A stretch of 64,000 bases of DNA from Rhizobium sp. BT04 (GTDB lineage: Bacteria; Pseudomonadota; Alphaproteobacteria; Rhizobiales; Rhizobiaceae). Position 1 is the first letter of the stretch; every line of letters starts with the position of its first letter. Position numbers and translations under genes: made by a program. The notes under the pieces were generated by a model. It made no database searches. It was not told the DNA's origin and saw only the letters and a program-made list of their open reading frames with translations. Below, one piece after another: positions 46,901 to 54,779 of this stretch. Location: contig NZ_CP125652.1 of NCBI RefSeq assembly GCF_030053135.1, positions 2,557,001-2,621,000 of the forward strand. The letters run 5' to 3'.

Positions 46901-47202
46901 AGGTGAACCAGGTCGTCATATCGTTTGCGCAGACAGCTGCCGTCAGCTGCGGGTACCGACCTATAGCCATGCCCTCGCGGTCGCCTGACCAGCTAGACAG
47001 AGCGGCGCGATATGCCGTCAAAAAGATGTTGCAAGACGTGACTGAGCAAGAATTGATAATGTTGGAAGCTGGCGCGATCGAAATGAACGAACTTCTTCCC
47101 GACAACGTCGCCGAAGACATTTTCGTAAAGGGACTGCAGCTGGAACGACTGGACCGATCACCTCGAAATGGTGAGCGCCAACTCGAAGGAGCAAGAGCAT
47201 GA
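43897..47202 (+). CDS. Large tyrosine recombinase, second gene of the trio
   Basis: This 1,101-aa second recombinase has active-site Arg in IPLRTVQVRRL (about 538), HGMR at about 725, FAGH at about 748 and Tyr in SIYYAK (about 760), so it too is complete. A C-terminal Cys-rich segment (ICPYSGQRCLDGNP, NCLLCKHH; about residues 830-860) looks like a zinc finger, and the end is helical (EEIDKMQTELDAMDKSHDDF). The true start is uncertain: the first ~120 residues are Ser/Pro-rich and overlap the upstream gene. The ~1,000-aa length with zinc site resembles the large integrase of gamma-Mobile-Trio type elements. The ATG of the third gene overlaps its stop. Confidence 0.82.
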   Translation: MAPWKSPCGPSPRVYWAGGFGGGKRPTRPDQILSSNTYRRQTGSADSSKRTDSDPVQSSSEPPAHAPAAIVGSPSGRVRATNAASVRKGGRGLSTSRISRTREGNQFSIPIPAKQSSSILPTPKVVHFNNGPTIIVKNERERDFIAEIVTNLTNLQPSFRSRLDRWEASAVSDFPILCIYAGTLVKHNAGGNVQLRLHDFVYGAKDSIPVQVAEHMLDNSELATDVLRIFDELEIPNEIFGKLEQSDNRTRYERFYRYHIAAMVMCISGATRFDDIGNHNISKWLSFYYNDDKLSFNRPDLFISNLEIHKKIFKVIAKALGRYFNDPDILGLGMVRRTEGSFAKNLLENPPEHLADLVRHWKQWRNSEAPLSKSPKGSLRYLADYLTLHKHTATDLSVFVRTKRKVSFLEFYKERRLQRGLEELSGGDEFPLIRRFSNYLDRQLASSGTVGLFPLISAEDDRTFNRQRKERGLAVKRHEARAMPLPYHYYQILREILEEGENGWPGRHPLCRAFIQGEDRYVPVLATLYLVLFDIPLRTVQVRRLCSGEGDPRTFNGETLAWGPNTGPHASYWENTERTDPYRGYARMTNNPRITGFHINTNKHSAAFVIPWQNVDLHRMLFELKVWQETSNPIKGPVQLEYDGDPEEGAKDTLPKIFPLFRMPAGRHATKINPLTYQQCSRFWLDLMLEVQTRWNATAAEEDRDEFVTMTKSGKQVQKSRYTSHGMRVAGITILLQAGLSIELVSRMFAGHATILQSIYYAKFEASFMSSSFDDLDVAGMVRARAELFRTAKEMDFDDASDRLIAGSPDLLKMALSAIGSWERRDLGICPYSGQRCLDGNPDGGIVEGGQGNCLLCKHHLTGPEYAHAVWSYGCHLLFRLGRMNRRVMALTEEIDKMQTELDAMDKSHDDFRVLYGKKRTTETTRNNVTLDQVPVSKTLAECVRLLAVFEEMERRGLGEDQGTSLITSPNSSLDHTEISEIRQALGLAENAEIYKSTYDPEVNQVVISFAQTAAVSCGYRPIAMPSRSPDQLDRAARYAVKKMLQDVTEQELIMLEAGAIEMNELLPDNVAEDIFVKGLQLERLDRSPRNGERQLEGARA

Positions 47203-47912
47203 CGGTCCACAACACTAGGGCCGCCGTCGATCCGCGTGAGTTCATCCTTGAGGAAGCAGAGAAACAATCGCTTCAAATTATCGCGGCGCGTAAACTCAAT
47301 ACCAGGTACAAGAAGTCGGTCGAAAACTACACACGGATTCACGATATTTCCAAAGCATTGCTGGCCGATAAGGACCAGCCGATCCGGCCGGACGCTGAAG
47401 GGTTGGTTAGATTTGCGGCGATCGGAGGGGCTCCGATGATAGCCGTGCAGACCATTAGAAACTCCTATCGCAATATGACGGCAATCTGGACAAAGGCACA
47501 CGTCAGGCTCGTCGCCCTACTATTATTGGATCGTCTTGCGAACCCGCGGAAACGCAAGTCCAGGGGGATCGAGATCGACGCGGAAATACAATCGCTCGAA
47601 GACATCATACGGGTTCTCTATATCGAGAACTGCGATCTGCGGTCTCAAATGTCGAGCGCCGCCCCTGTCGTCACGCCTTCAAGCGACCCATCTCAGTTCC
47701 GCAAAGTGTCCGACCCAGTGAGTGACGGACCTTCTGCGCCATCGGGCGCGGATTTCGTGGATATGCGCCCTGTCCGCGCATGGGTGAAGAACCTTTCACG
47801 CGACGATTCATACCTGCGTATTACGGAACTGGGCCTCAAACTCAGCCCCTTGGCCCGGCCGAACTACACAATCGTGCCCAAAGACGTTTTTGACGTTTTT
47901 AAATCGCTATGA
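47199..47912 (+). CDS. Third protein of the recombinase trio (GmtX/TnpC-like position)
   Basis: This 237-aa protein starts at an ATGA overlapping the large recombinase. The N-terminal half is helical and basic, with a GAPMIAVQTIRNSYR segment and a short hydrophobic stretch (VRLVALLLLDRLAN). The middle has a coiled region (IQSLEDIIRVLYIENCDLRSQM). The C-terminal ~60 residues after a Ser/Pro linker (VRAWVKNLSRDDSYLRITELGLKLS) are probably a small binding domain. I recognise no enzyme. Tn554 TnpC and gamma-Mobile-Trio GmtX sit in the same place and are small accessory proteins. Confidence 0.7.
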   Translation: MTVHNTRAAVDPREFILEEAEKQSLQIIAARKLNTRYKKSVENYTRIHDISKALLADKDQPIRPDAEGLVRFAAIGGAPMIAVQTIRNSYRNMTAIWTKAHVRLVALLLLDRLANPRKRKSRGIEIDAEIQSLEDIIRVLYIENCDLRSQMSSAAPVVTPSSDPSQFRKVSDPVSDGPSAPSGADFVDMRPVRAWVKNLSRDDSYLRITELGLKLSPLARPNYTIVPKDVFDVFKSL

Positions 47913-48044
47913 GATGCCTGTCGGAAGCTCCAAGGTGGAGATGGACACCATGAACCCCTCAACTCTCCGTTCGCTCGACGGCGTAGAGAAAAGCGAAACG
48001 TTCATCATCGTGGACACCCGCTTAGCCGAAACGGCATCGCGTAT

Positions 48045-48425
48045 TCACGACAAGGAGCAGACCTTGGCAGCGCCTGCGATCGACTGCAGCGCGGCGTAGG
48101 AGTAGAGGGCGTAAGCTTCCGGATTGAAGCCCGCTGCCTTGAACTTCTCCAGCAAGTCCTTGTTGGCCGGATTCAGCGTCGGGTCGGGGCCGAAGGTGTT
48201 CAACGTGCCCTCCACGGCGTCTCCAGCAATGGCTGCCAACTCGTTGGACACGATACCGTCGCCCGATACAAGCGTTGCCTTCAGGCCCTGATCCTTCGCC
48301 TGATGAGACCAGCTTCCGTGTGCAAACCACCCCAATAGATGATCGAAACGCCGGATTCCCTCATCTTAGCAATCAGAGCCGAGAAGTCTTTGTCCCCGAC
48401 GTTGATGATCGACACTGGTCAGTGG
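48045..48425 (-). pseudogene. Remnant of a LivJ-like periplasmic amino-acid-binding protein
   Basis: On the minus strand the translation [26 protein letters not shown] runs, across a frame change at about 48290-48320, into [29 protein letters not shown] and [29 protein letters not shown]. This is the C-terminal domain of a branched-chain amino-acid ABC substrate-binding protein. The N-terminal half is missing and the end is truncated, so it is a decayed fragment unlike the surrounding cargo. Confidence 0.8.
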
Positions 48426-48739
48426 TGGACATCTTTACCGGGTAGCCAGCAGAATTCCACAGCTGCGGCATTTTCGGTGATAACCCAGTCGATGCTTCCG
48501 GCTGCCGAAGGCCTCGACAAGGCGAGAGTGCATCCTCGGCCGTTTCCGGCTGCGATACCAGTTGAATGGCTGGCGTACGGGCGTTGTGGTCTATTCAAAC
48601 TTGCTCTGGCGGGCCTAATCTTCACGGGACTCGATCTTGAAGGCCTGAGTGGTCGCTTCGTCCAGTAAGGAGGCAGCAGCGACAGTATTTTCACCCCTGG
48701 CGTCTTGGTCCCATTCGTAGCGGACCGCAGCTCAATTTA

Positions 48740-49129
48740 CTATTCGTCAGACTTCTTGGCCTTGGCCCGCTCAACTTCATCCACAATTGCTCGCGCCTTC
48801 TCAAGTGTGGCATCGAGTTCAACGCTCTCTTCGCGATCGAGTTCGGCAAGGCCTTGGGTATCAAAATCAACGATCTCGTCGCCGGGATCAGGCTCGGCGT
48901 CAGGAGCGCGAGCGACGATGGCCGTCGTCGCGGCAAGATCGGCCTCGGGCAGCATCCCCCATCGTCGAAGGGCAGCTTGGACTTCCGCTTGGACGGCTTC
49001 CCGATGACGGCGTTCGATAGCATTGCGGGCGATCCGCTGAACTTCCGCATCGAAGTCCTTGTCGGGGTCGATGCCAAGAGGATCGTCAGGTGGGGAATGG
49101 ATCACCGATTTGGATTGGTCCTTCGCCAT
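48740..49129 (-). CDS. Small acidic hypothetical protein
   Basis: This 129-aa protein begins at ATG 49129 after an AGGAG with ~8-base spacing. It is strongly charged, with an acidic N-terminal part (PPDDPLGIDPDKDFDAEVQRIA), an Arg-rich helix (RNAIERRHREAVQAEVQAALRRW) and an acidic helical C-terminus (LDATLEKARAIVDEVERAKAKK). It looks like a small helical, possibly antitoxin-like protein; I give no function. A longer frame upstream to 49231 is not used. Confidence 0.55.
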   Translation of the reverse strand: MAKDQSKSVIHSPPDDPLGIDPDKDFDAEVQRIARNAIERRHREAVQAEVQAALRRWGMLPEADLAATTAIVARAPDAEPDPGDEIVDFDTQGLAELDREESVELDATLEKARAIVDEVERAKAKKSDE

Positions 49130-49325
49130 CAACGCTCTCCTAAGGTTTAGGTTTCTGATCCAAGTGACGTGCTGGTGTGTGGAATTCTTCACATCAGTCG
49201 GTAGTTTTTGTTCATCCAGCCGGCCCAACACCTGCCACGGCGCTTCTGGTTTTTCTGGCTGAGGTGCCAGTCAATCGATGATTTGACAGCGATGCTCCTC
49301 CGTCCGCGATCCTGTTTCGCTAGCC

Positions 49326-50093
49326 CTAGATTTCAATCAGCAAGTTCGGATCGAACCCTGTGGATTCTCCGGGATAACCACGTGGATTGCAAACGATCCG
49401 AGTGAATCCGAGCATGTAGTCCAATTTTTGGTGCACATGACCATGGACCCACAAGTCGGGCTCGGCCTCCCTGATGAAGGCATCGCAATCCGAGGCGTAG
49501 CACGGCGCTAGTGGGTCATCTCGGAACCATCGAGAAATCGACCTCGATGAGGGCGCGTGATGGGTGACGACAACCTTTTTCCTGACGTCGGCCCGACCGA
49601 GACTTTCCGTCAGGAACGCCATTGAAGCGCCGTGTTTCCGGAATGCATGGATGGGCTTGAGTTTTCTGAAGGGCTGTTTGGACAGATTGATGCGTCGATA
49701 GTCGTTCATTCCCTGTTGGGCGGACCACATAGACGTTTCGGGATTGCTATCGAATAGCCGGAAGTCGGTCCAAAGGGTCGCGCCGGCGAAAAGAACGTCG
49801 TCAATGACTGCATCGCGGTCGTCGAGGAAGTGGATGCTCGGATAGCGATCGCGCAACGCATTCGCCGCGGCTAGGCTGTCCACAAGGAAACTGCGGTAGA
49901 ACTCGTGATTTCCAGCGACGAAGATCAATGGCACTTCCGGACCAAAGCTTTTCGCAAGCCACTCAATGCTGGGCACAACGCCTCTGTCGAGGACGTCGCC
50001 CGCGCAGACAATGACGTCGATGTCATTTGGCGGAGTCGCGGGGAACGGCCTACCCAACTCGAGATGGATGTCTGAGAAAACCCAGATTTTCAT
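49326..50093 (-). CDS. Calcineurin-like metallophosphoesterase
   Basis: This 255-aa metallophosphoesterase has FSDIHLELG (residues about 5-13), CAGDVLDRG, FVAGNHEFYRS, THHAP and HGHVHQ, the full five-motif dimetal site. Members hydrolyse phosphodiesters or phosphomonoesters, including cyclic nucleotides. It lies alone between the 129-aa gene and the AAA-protease operon, on the same strand as both. A role in the island's defence chemistry is possible, but the substrate cannot be read. Confidence 0.88.
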   Translation of the reverse strand: MKIWVFSDIHLELGRPFPATPPNDIDVIVCAGDVLDRGVVPSIEWLAKSFGPEVPLIFVAGNHEFYRSFLVDSLAAANALRDRYPSIHFLDDRDAVIDDVLFAGATLWTDFRLFDSNPETSMWSAQQGMNDYRRINLSKQPFRKLKPIHAFRKHGASMAFLTESLGRADVRKKVVVTHHAPSSRSISRWFRDDPLAPCYASDCDAFIREAEPDLWVHGHVHQKLDYMLGFTRIVCNPRGYPGESTGFDPNLLIEI

Positions 50094-50208
50094 CGAAATA
50101 GCACAGACTGAGCAGCGGGCAACGGAAAGACTATTGAGGTCATCTATGTCTCCGGGAGTGACGGTTGGTTATGCCGACGGCGTGCGATCTGTCCGCACCT
50201 CACCAAAT

Positions 50209-51186
50209 TTATTCATTCAGAAATGGAGCGTGCGGCAGATATCGGGCTGCAAAATGCCGACGCATGCTGATCGACAGGGCATCGTATTCGATCAGGAGCG
50301 TCCTCACCGACTCCTCGGCCGAAAGCCATCCGCAGTCCAGACGCCATCGACGATGGAAAATCCGATCAAGACTGTGACTGCTCCAAAACCTGAGAGACTT
50401 GAGCGCGTCTTCTCGGGTCTTGGTTTTCGGCGCGATCTGGAGCCACTCCACGATACACTCTTCGGTTATCACCGCCGTCTTCTCGATCTTCTCCGCAATA
50501 TCGTTGGGGACGGTTGCTAGGGCCGCATCCCGAGCCCGTATGAACCGGCGGTCTCTCGTGAAATCGACGCCCCACTCCGACGGGTTGTCACGCCAGAATA
50601 TTGTTTCGGCGCGCTCCGTCCATCGAGCACCAAGAACAAGGTCGAGGCTTTCGAACACCCGGAACGCCTCTGGGGCCAGATACGCAGGACCGCTACCATG
50701 ATCCGGCCGAATGTTCGGACGTCGAAGTCCCGTTGGACTAGGTCGGTCGCGCGCGCCTGTGAAATGTCGATACTCCAGCATGTTGACTTGCGCAGCCAAG
50801 CAGACGACCGCCGTCGCGACATCGTCCCAGCGAGGAAGGATGGTAGGTTGCGCAGGCTCCGGATTAACTTTTATGCCACCGCTGCCATCAAGAACTGCTT
50901 GACCGAGTGCGACTAATGCCTGGCAAGCAGATTGAAGAGCGTCGATATAGAGATGGTCCCAGTGATTAGCGGCCAAGTCCGGTAGGGCCGCCCATAGAAA
51001 TTCGACCACTGGATCGAACCACTTGGGGGGCAGCATGGGCTGAGTCCCGACGCCGCGATCATGAACCTTTATTCGCCTGCCCAATGGTTCAAATCCGGCC
51101 TCATCGAGCATCTCGCCGAGCGAACCCGCATATGGCTTTTTTGACGCCGCCGGCCGGCCAGTTGATGTTGTTCGCTTCGCCATCAC
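50209..51186 (-). CDS. Hypothetical partner of the FtsH-like protease
   Basis: This 325-aa protein overlaps the stop of the upstream FtsH-like gene by four bases (ATGA), so the pair is obligatorily co-translated. The first 40 residues are basic; the rest is mainly helical with a Trp-rich run (WFDPVVEFLWAALPDLAANHWDHLY). Another conserved-looking segment is EKIEKTAVITEECIVEWLQIAPKTK. No domain recognised. As the sole partner of an AAA protease it may be its substrate, adaptor or the effector it holds in check. Confidence 0.65.
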   Translation of the reverse strand: MMAKRTTSTGRPAASKKPYAGSLGEMLDEAGFEPLGRRIKVHDRGVGTQPMLPPKWFDPVVEFLWAALPDLAANHWDHLYIDALQSACQALVALGQAVLDGSGGIKVNPEPAQPTILPRWDDVATAVVCLAAQVNMLEYRHFTGARDRPSPTGLRRPNIRPDHGSGPAYLAPEAFRVFESLDLVLGARWTERAETIFWRDNPSEWGVDFTRDRRFIRARDAALATVPNDIAEKIEKTAVITEECIVEWLQIAPKTKTREDALKSLRFWSSHSLDRIFHRRWRLDCGWLSAEESVRTLLIEYDALSISMRRHFAARYLPHAPFLNE

Positions 51187-53120
51187 GTACCCGTCCTGAG
51201 CTGTGGCTTTGCAAGGCTGACAACCGAGCGCCTGTTGCTTTGCAACACCTGGACAACTTCCTGTCCGGTCATGGCCGGATTTGCCATCAATCTATCGACG
51301 AGCGCGTCCAGCGCGGGGCGCTGCCTTTGAATGATGGACCTCGTCCTTGCGAGTTCATTTTCCAGCAAGACGTGGACCTGTTTTCGGAGCTCTGGATTGT
51401 ATAGGCGCATCCTTGCGAACTCTTCCGGACCGGGAACCTCCACCGCGAGCGTGTGGCCCATACCGGTCGTACCCTCAATCATCGTCGCAAGATCGGTCGC
51501 GCTATTCAGGTCTGCCTCATTTGAACCTGATGCCCCATCAGCGAAGGTCCCGAAGACTTCCATTTCCGCTGAGATGCCCGCCAAGAAGATGGCTACCGTG
51601 TCCAGGTAAGTTGTTTTGGTTCTCGCCTGCACCTCCGAAAGCGCGGTCTCGACGGTGCCAAGCACCCGTCTATCGCCGCTAACTCGCCATTTCGACATCG
51701 TGATTCCTGAGACCTCACGCCCGATTTCAAGACCGACGAGGGCATGGCCGGCCTCATGGACCGCGATCACTCTGAGATAGTCTTCAGGAAGCTTCTCAAG
51801 GGTTGGGAGCTGATCGATAATATGGATCGCGCTGAAGTAATCAGCTTGCCGGCGGGCCGTCCGCCTTGCATCCCTGACGAGCCGCTCGATGTCTGCACCC
51901 GAGAACCCTTCGGTGGAGAATTCGAATACTTCCGCATCGGCGGCCGACAGCTCGATTCCAGAGTGGAATTTCAGGATGCCGCGGCGCGAGGGGCCGTCGG
52001 GAAGTGTCAGCTCCAGATGCCGGTCAAGCCTCCCTGCTCGCAGGAGGGCGGCATCGACGAGCCGAGGATGGTTGCATGCGGCAACAACAACTACGCCGTC
52101 TCGACGTTCAAAGCCATCGAGCTGCTCAAGTGCACCAGTAATCACGCCGTTGTGGTAGCCCGCGTTCCGGTCAGAGTTCGTACGTTTTCCCAAGGTGTCG
52201 AATTCATCGATGAACAAGATAGATGGTGCCTTGTCGCGCGCTAGTTTGAAGGAAGCGCGCATGGCTTTAAGGTGCGCGTCCAGAGCACCGGCCTCCTGCC
52301 ATTTAGAAACCGAGCCATAGATGATCGGCACTTTGCACGAGTTGGCGAGTGCACTCGCGAACAGCGTTTTCCCAATGCCTGGAGGCCCGGAAAGCAAGAC
52401 GCCGGCATCGACTTCGTTCCAGCCGATAAGCCCGGATTTGTAATCTGCGAGGTCTTTCGCGAGATTGAGTCCCCATTCCACCGCAGGACCCAGGCCATGC
52501 ATGTGTTCTAGTGTCGGAAAATCATCGTGTAGGACTTTGGCAGACTCGACGTCCTTGAGCCTAGCTGTCTCGCGCCGAAGGCGTTCCAAACCTTGGACCG
52601 GACCACGCCGGTCCTGAAAGGCGGAATGCAGCCTTGACCACGGTGCCGAAATCAACAGCTCGACGAGTTCATCATCGACCGGAATTCCGGCCCGCCGAAG
52701 TGCAGCCCTTGCATGCTCTGGAGAACGAGGCTCGATTTCGATCACGGCATCCGAAAACAGCCGCTCGTCGTCGGTAAGCCGGTAACCCGGCGGCGATAAG
52801 AATATCGCACGCCCGTTTTTCTCAGCGAGTGACTGGTCGCGAAACGGCGAGCTCGACCATTGGAAGATGTAGGTCTCCCAGTCCGACGATTTCCAAATTT
52901 CCCTCGCGAAGACTTGGGCAGCCTGCGAGTAGATCGGTTGGTAGTAATCGTCTTTAAAGATCAGCGTCGCTATGAATTTCCGCTCTATACCATTCCAAGG
53001 CCGCAATGCGGCGGCGACGGCGCAATACGCCATGTAGACCGGCACAGTGACGTAGCGCCACTCGCGAGTTCTCGTATTCCAAGGCACGCGTGATCGCTTG
53101 CCAGACTCAGGGTTCGGCAT
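51183..53120 (-). CDS. Soluble FtsH-like AAA zinc protease
   Basis: This 645-aa protein has a ~200-residue unknown N-terminal domain (no membrane helix, unlike cellular FtsH). An AAA+ ATPase follows, with Walker A GPPGIGKT (245-252), Walker B ILFIDE (301-306) and an Arg finger in ALLRAGRLDRHL. The M41 peptidase has HEAGH (455-459) and the third ligand Asp near 537 (SNEADLNSATDLATMI). The catalytic machinery is complete. The N-terminal replacement and 4-bp coupling to an unknown protein are typical of defence-type AAA proteases. First gene of its operon. Confidence 0.88.
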   Translation of the reverse strand: MPNPESGKRSRVPWNTRTREWRYVTVPVYMAYCAVAAALRPWNGIERKFIATLIFKDDYYQPIYSQAAQVFAREIWKSSDWETYIFQWSSSPFRDQSLAEKNGRAIFLSPPGYRLTDDERLFSDAVIEIEPRSPEHARAALRRAGIPVDDELVELLISAPWSRLHSAFQDRRGPVQGLERLRRETARLKDVESAKVLHDDFPTLEHMHGLGPAVEWGLNLAKDLADYKSGLIGWNEVDAGVLLSGPPGIGKTLFASALANSCKVPIIYGSVSKWQEAGALDAHLKAMRASFKLARDKAPSILFIDEFDTLGKRTNSDRNAGYHNGVITGALEQLDGFERRDGVVVVAACNHPRLVDAALLRAGRLDRHLELTLPDGPSRRGILKFHSGIELSAADAEVFEFSTEGFSGADIERLVRDARRTARRQADYFSAIHIIDQLPTLEKLPEDYLRVIAVHEAGHALVGLEIGREVSGITMSKWRVSGDRRVLGTVETALSEVQARTKTTYLDTVAIFLAGISAEMEVFGTFADGASGSNEADLNSATDLATMIEGTTGMGHTLAVEVPGPEEFARMRLYNPELRKQVHVLLENELARTRSIIQRQRPALDALVDRLMANPAMTGQEVVQVLQSNRRSVVSLAKPQLRTGT

Positions 53121-53616
53121 GAGACTTCCTAAAATTTGACGAGTTGGGGCCTTTGGTGGCCGAGAAGGGACAGACCGTTAGAAGCCTTACTGCCCGTCAC
53201 CAGGTTCACGCAGATGCCGATACGAGATGGTCCTCGCGTGTCCGAGTTTCGCATCCCAAGCAGCAGACATCGTTTGTGACGTCGTATCGATTATCGGTCT
53301 CGGGTGACCGACCCCGTCAGACATCAAGCAGTGCACCGATCGGTTTGCAACGACCCGGCTCAGGGATGGCGATATTCCAGCGGGAAGATGGCCGATACCT
53401 CTCACGTCATCGATCAACCTATGGCCCTTCTCGACAAGTCGCCGATATCCGCCGGCTGTTACCTCGTACACGCCCGAATCACTTGCTGCCAACGTGACCT
53501 CCATATTTCGGATGTTTTTTAATCCTATAGGAATCCTTATAGACTCCCATTTGGATATTAAAAGACCCCATACGGTAAATGTTGACAATTTTTCTGCGGA
53601 GCGGCTTCTCGGATGA
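53121..53616. other. Divergent regulatory region before the HTH gene
   Basis: About 495 bp lie between the divergent protease and HTH genes. The last ~90 bp are AT-rich and carry two AGACYCCAT-like motifs (about 53542 and 53562), as near the trio. No CDS is supported; an open frame on the minus strand (53187-53759) runs antisense to the HTH gene and has no features. Confidence 0.5.
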
Positions 53617-54165
53617 ATGAGGTTACCTGCTCCACCGGAAGCACTCAGAATCGCACGTGCTTTAACGGGGTTTTCACAGCAAGAAGCCGCCGATCTATCG
53701 GGCGTCACAAGACGGTACATTTCGACAGCCGAAACGTCGGAATCCATGTTCGATCTCAATCTAACGCTTGTCGACTTTTACATTTCCCGTGGCATTGAGT
53801 TTCTGGGAGAAGCCAAGATCGGGACCGAGGTCCGCGGTGCCGGCGCAAAATGGATCGCGCCTGATCAGGCAAGCCTTCAGGAGGAGCAATCACAATTCCA
53901 GGCCGAAAAGGTTGGGATATCCTTTCCAGCCGCTAGAGCCCTCCTGAACAAGACGCAAAAAGTCATCGCAGACGAGACCGGGTTGTCCGTTGCAACCGTG
54001 AAGGCTCTGGAGCGTGGTGACCATTGGGCTGAATCGTCAGAGACGTTGCAGGGCTACTACGAACGGAACCACGTCGAGTTCCTCGGGTGGAGCGACGCGG
54101 CGACAAAACGCTTCTATGGAGTGGGCGTTCGTTGGATAAAAACCAAACGCGCGGCTCCTGCCTGA
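53617..54165 (+). CDS. Tandem-HTH (XRE-like) regulator
   Basis: This 182-aa protein has two XRE-like helix-turn-helix units: residues about 8-45 (ALRIARALTGFSQQEAADLSGVTRRYISTAE) and about 105-140 (ARALLNKTQKVIADETGLSVATVKALERGD). Each is followed by a short FLGEAKIGTEVRGAGAKW / FLGWSDAATKRFYGVGVRW unit of similar sequence, so the protein is an internal duplication. It is the last gene before the right end. AATGGAGTC-type repeats precede it and reappear at the recombinase promoter, suggesting it regulates itself and the trio. Confidence 0.78.
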   Translation: MRLPAPPEALRIARALTGFSQQEAADLSGVTRRYISTAETSESMFDLNLTLVDFYISRGIEFLGEAKIGTEVRGAGAKWIAPDQASLQEEQSQFQAEKVGISFPAARALLNKTQKVIADETGLSVATVKALERGDHWAESSETLQGYYERNHVEFLGWSDAATKRFYGVGVRWIKTKRAAPA

Positions 54166-54310
54166 TCCCACACCTATCAGTCGTCTCGTCGTTCGAGCAA
54201 TCTAGCCCTCGCCCGAACTCCCGCGGCTGCCGCAGCACGACAACTCTCTACGTTTGTCCATTCAGGTTATGTCGCGGTTGCGCTCACAGTGACCAAGCTA
54301 AAGCCGAAGC

Positions 54311-54361
54311 GTCTCGCAAGCGAGACGATAATGACGGGCCTATGGGCCCGGCTTTTGTTTT
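54311..54361 (+). terminator. Intrinsic terminator near the right end
   Basis: CGTCTCGCAAGCGAGACG (54311-54328) is a perfect inverted repeat. Next to it, CGGGCC TATG GGCCCG (54336-54351) is followed by CTTTTGTTTT. It would end the HTH transcript and insulate the element end. Confidence 0.75.
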
Positions 54362-54420
54362 GTATACGGGCCGAACGGACCGCCAGATGTTGGGGTCGCT
54401 GGTCCGAACGGCTCGTATAC
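54362..54420. repeat. Subterminal inverted repeat, right end
   Basis: Arms GTATACGGGCCGAACGGACC (54362-54381) and GGTCCGAACGGCTCGTATAC (54401-54420) are nearly inverted copies 19 bp apart, each with the palindromic core CCGAACGG. About 80 bp inside the right terminal repeat, they are candidate accessory (arm-type) recombinase sites. Confidence 0.65.
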
Positions 54421-54480
54421 CAAGACGGAATCCGCCTAGTCGGCGGATGACTCTTAGTAGGGGCTCAGATCGGTATGGAC

Positions 54481-54496
54481 TGGTATGCCCCAAAAA
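54481..54496 (-). repeat. Right terminal inverted repeat
   Basis: Reverse complement reads CTTTTTGGGGCATACC, identical at 15 of 16 bases to the left repeat. Another CATACC lies just inside (GGTATGGACTGGTATG on the + strand). The tRNA 3' half begins immediately outside. Confidence 0.85.
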
Positions 54497-54551
54497 GAGC
54501 ACCAGATTCCTAATCTGGGGGTCACGCGTTCGAATCGCGTCGGGATCACCA
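54497..54551 (+). pseudogene. 3' part of the split tRNA-Arg(CCU) gene
   Basis: Starting with GAGC of the D-stem, this runs through the anticodon arm CCAGA TTCCTAA TCTGG (anticodon CCT), the T-arm GCGTTCGAATCGC region and acceptor CGGGATC (54541-54547), A, and an encoded CCA. It is intronless. It joins cleanly to the 5' half at 21021 if the element is removed. Confidence 0.9.
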
Positions 54552-54779
54552 TAAATTTCAATTATTTACGACCACACAATCCATTTCGCATCTTGCATTC
54601 GTGTTGCAAGCGCTTCCCTTCACATCCAGGCATTTCAACGAGGTAGCGGCAAATCCATGCAACATGCTGCGCAACACCTTCACCGCCATCCTAGCTCTGC
54701 TCAAGGAGCCCGCCCGCTAGACACCCAGCGAACGTCCATGTGGCCGCCTAACGCTCAGACGCCTCGACTAATGGCCTGG

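Larger units (their letters stand above)
21045..54499. mobile_element. 33.45-kb integrated element in tRNA-Arg(CCU), bounded by inverted repeats
   Basis: The left boundary is the point where the tRNA D-arm breaks (GATAGAG | TACTTTTT). The right boundary is where the tRNA resumes (CAAAAA | GAGCACCAG). A short GAG is present at both junctions, consistent with a few-base crossover overlap. Inside each end is the near-identical sequence CTTTTTRGGGCATACC in inverted orientation. The element carries a two-recombinase trio, a parA pair, a substitute tRNA-Arg(CCU), and several defence-like operons. Its coding style and intergenic A+T content differ visibly from the flanks. Its integration was not accompanied by restoration of the target tRNA, unlike most tRNA-targeting islands. 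Confidence 0.85.

Noticed and set aside
21021..54551. CRISPR array or cas genes in the island
   Set aside because: I found no regularly spaced repeats and no Cas motifs; the repeats seen are terminal or operator-like.
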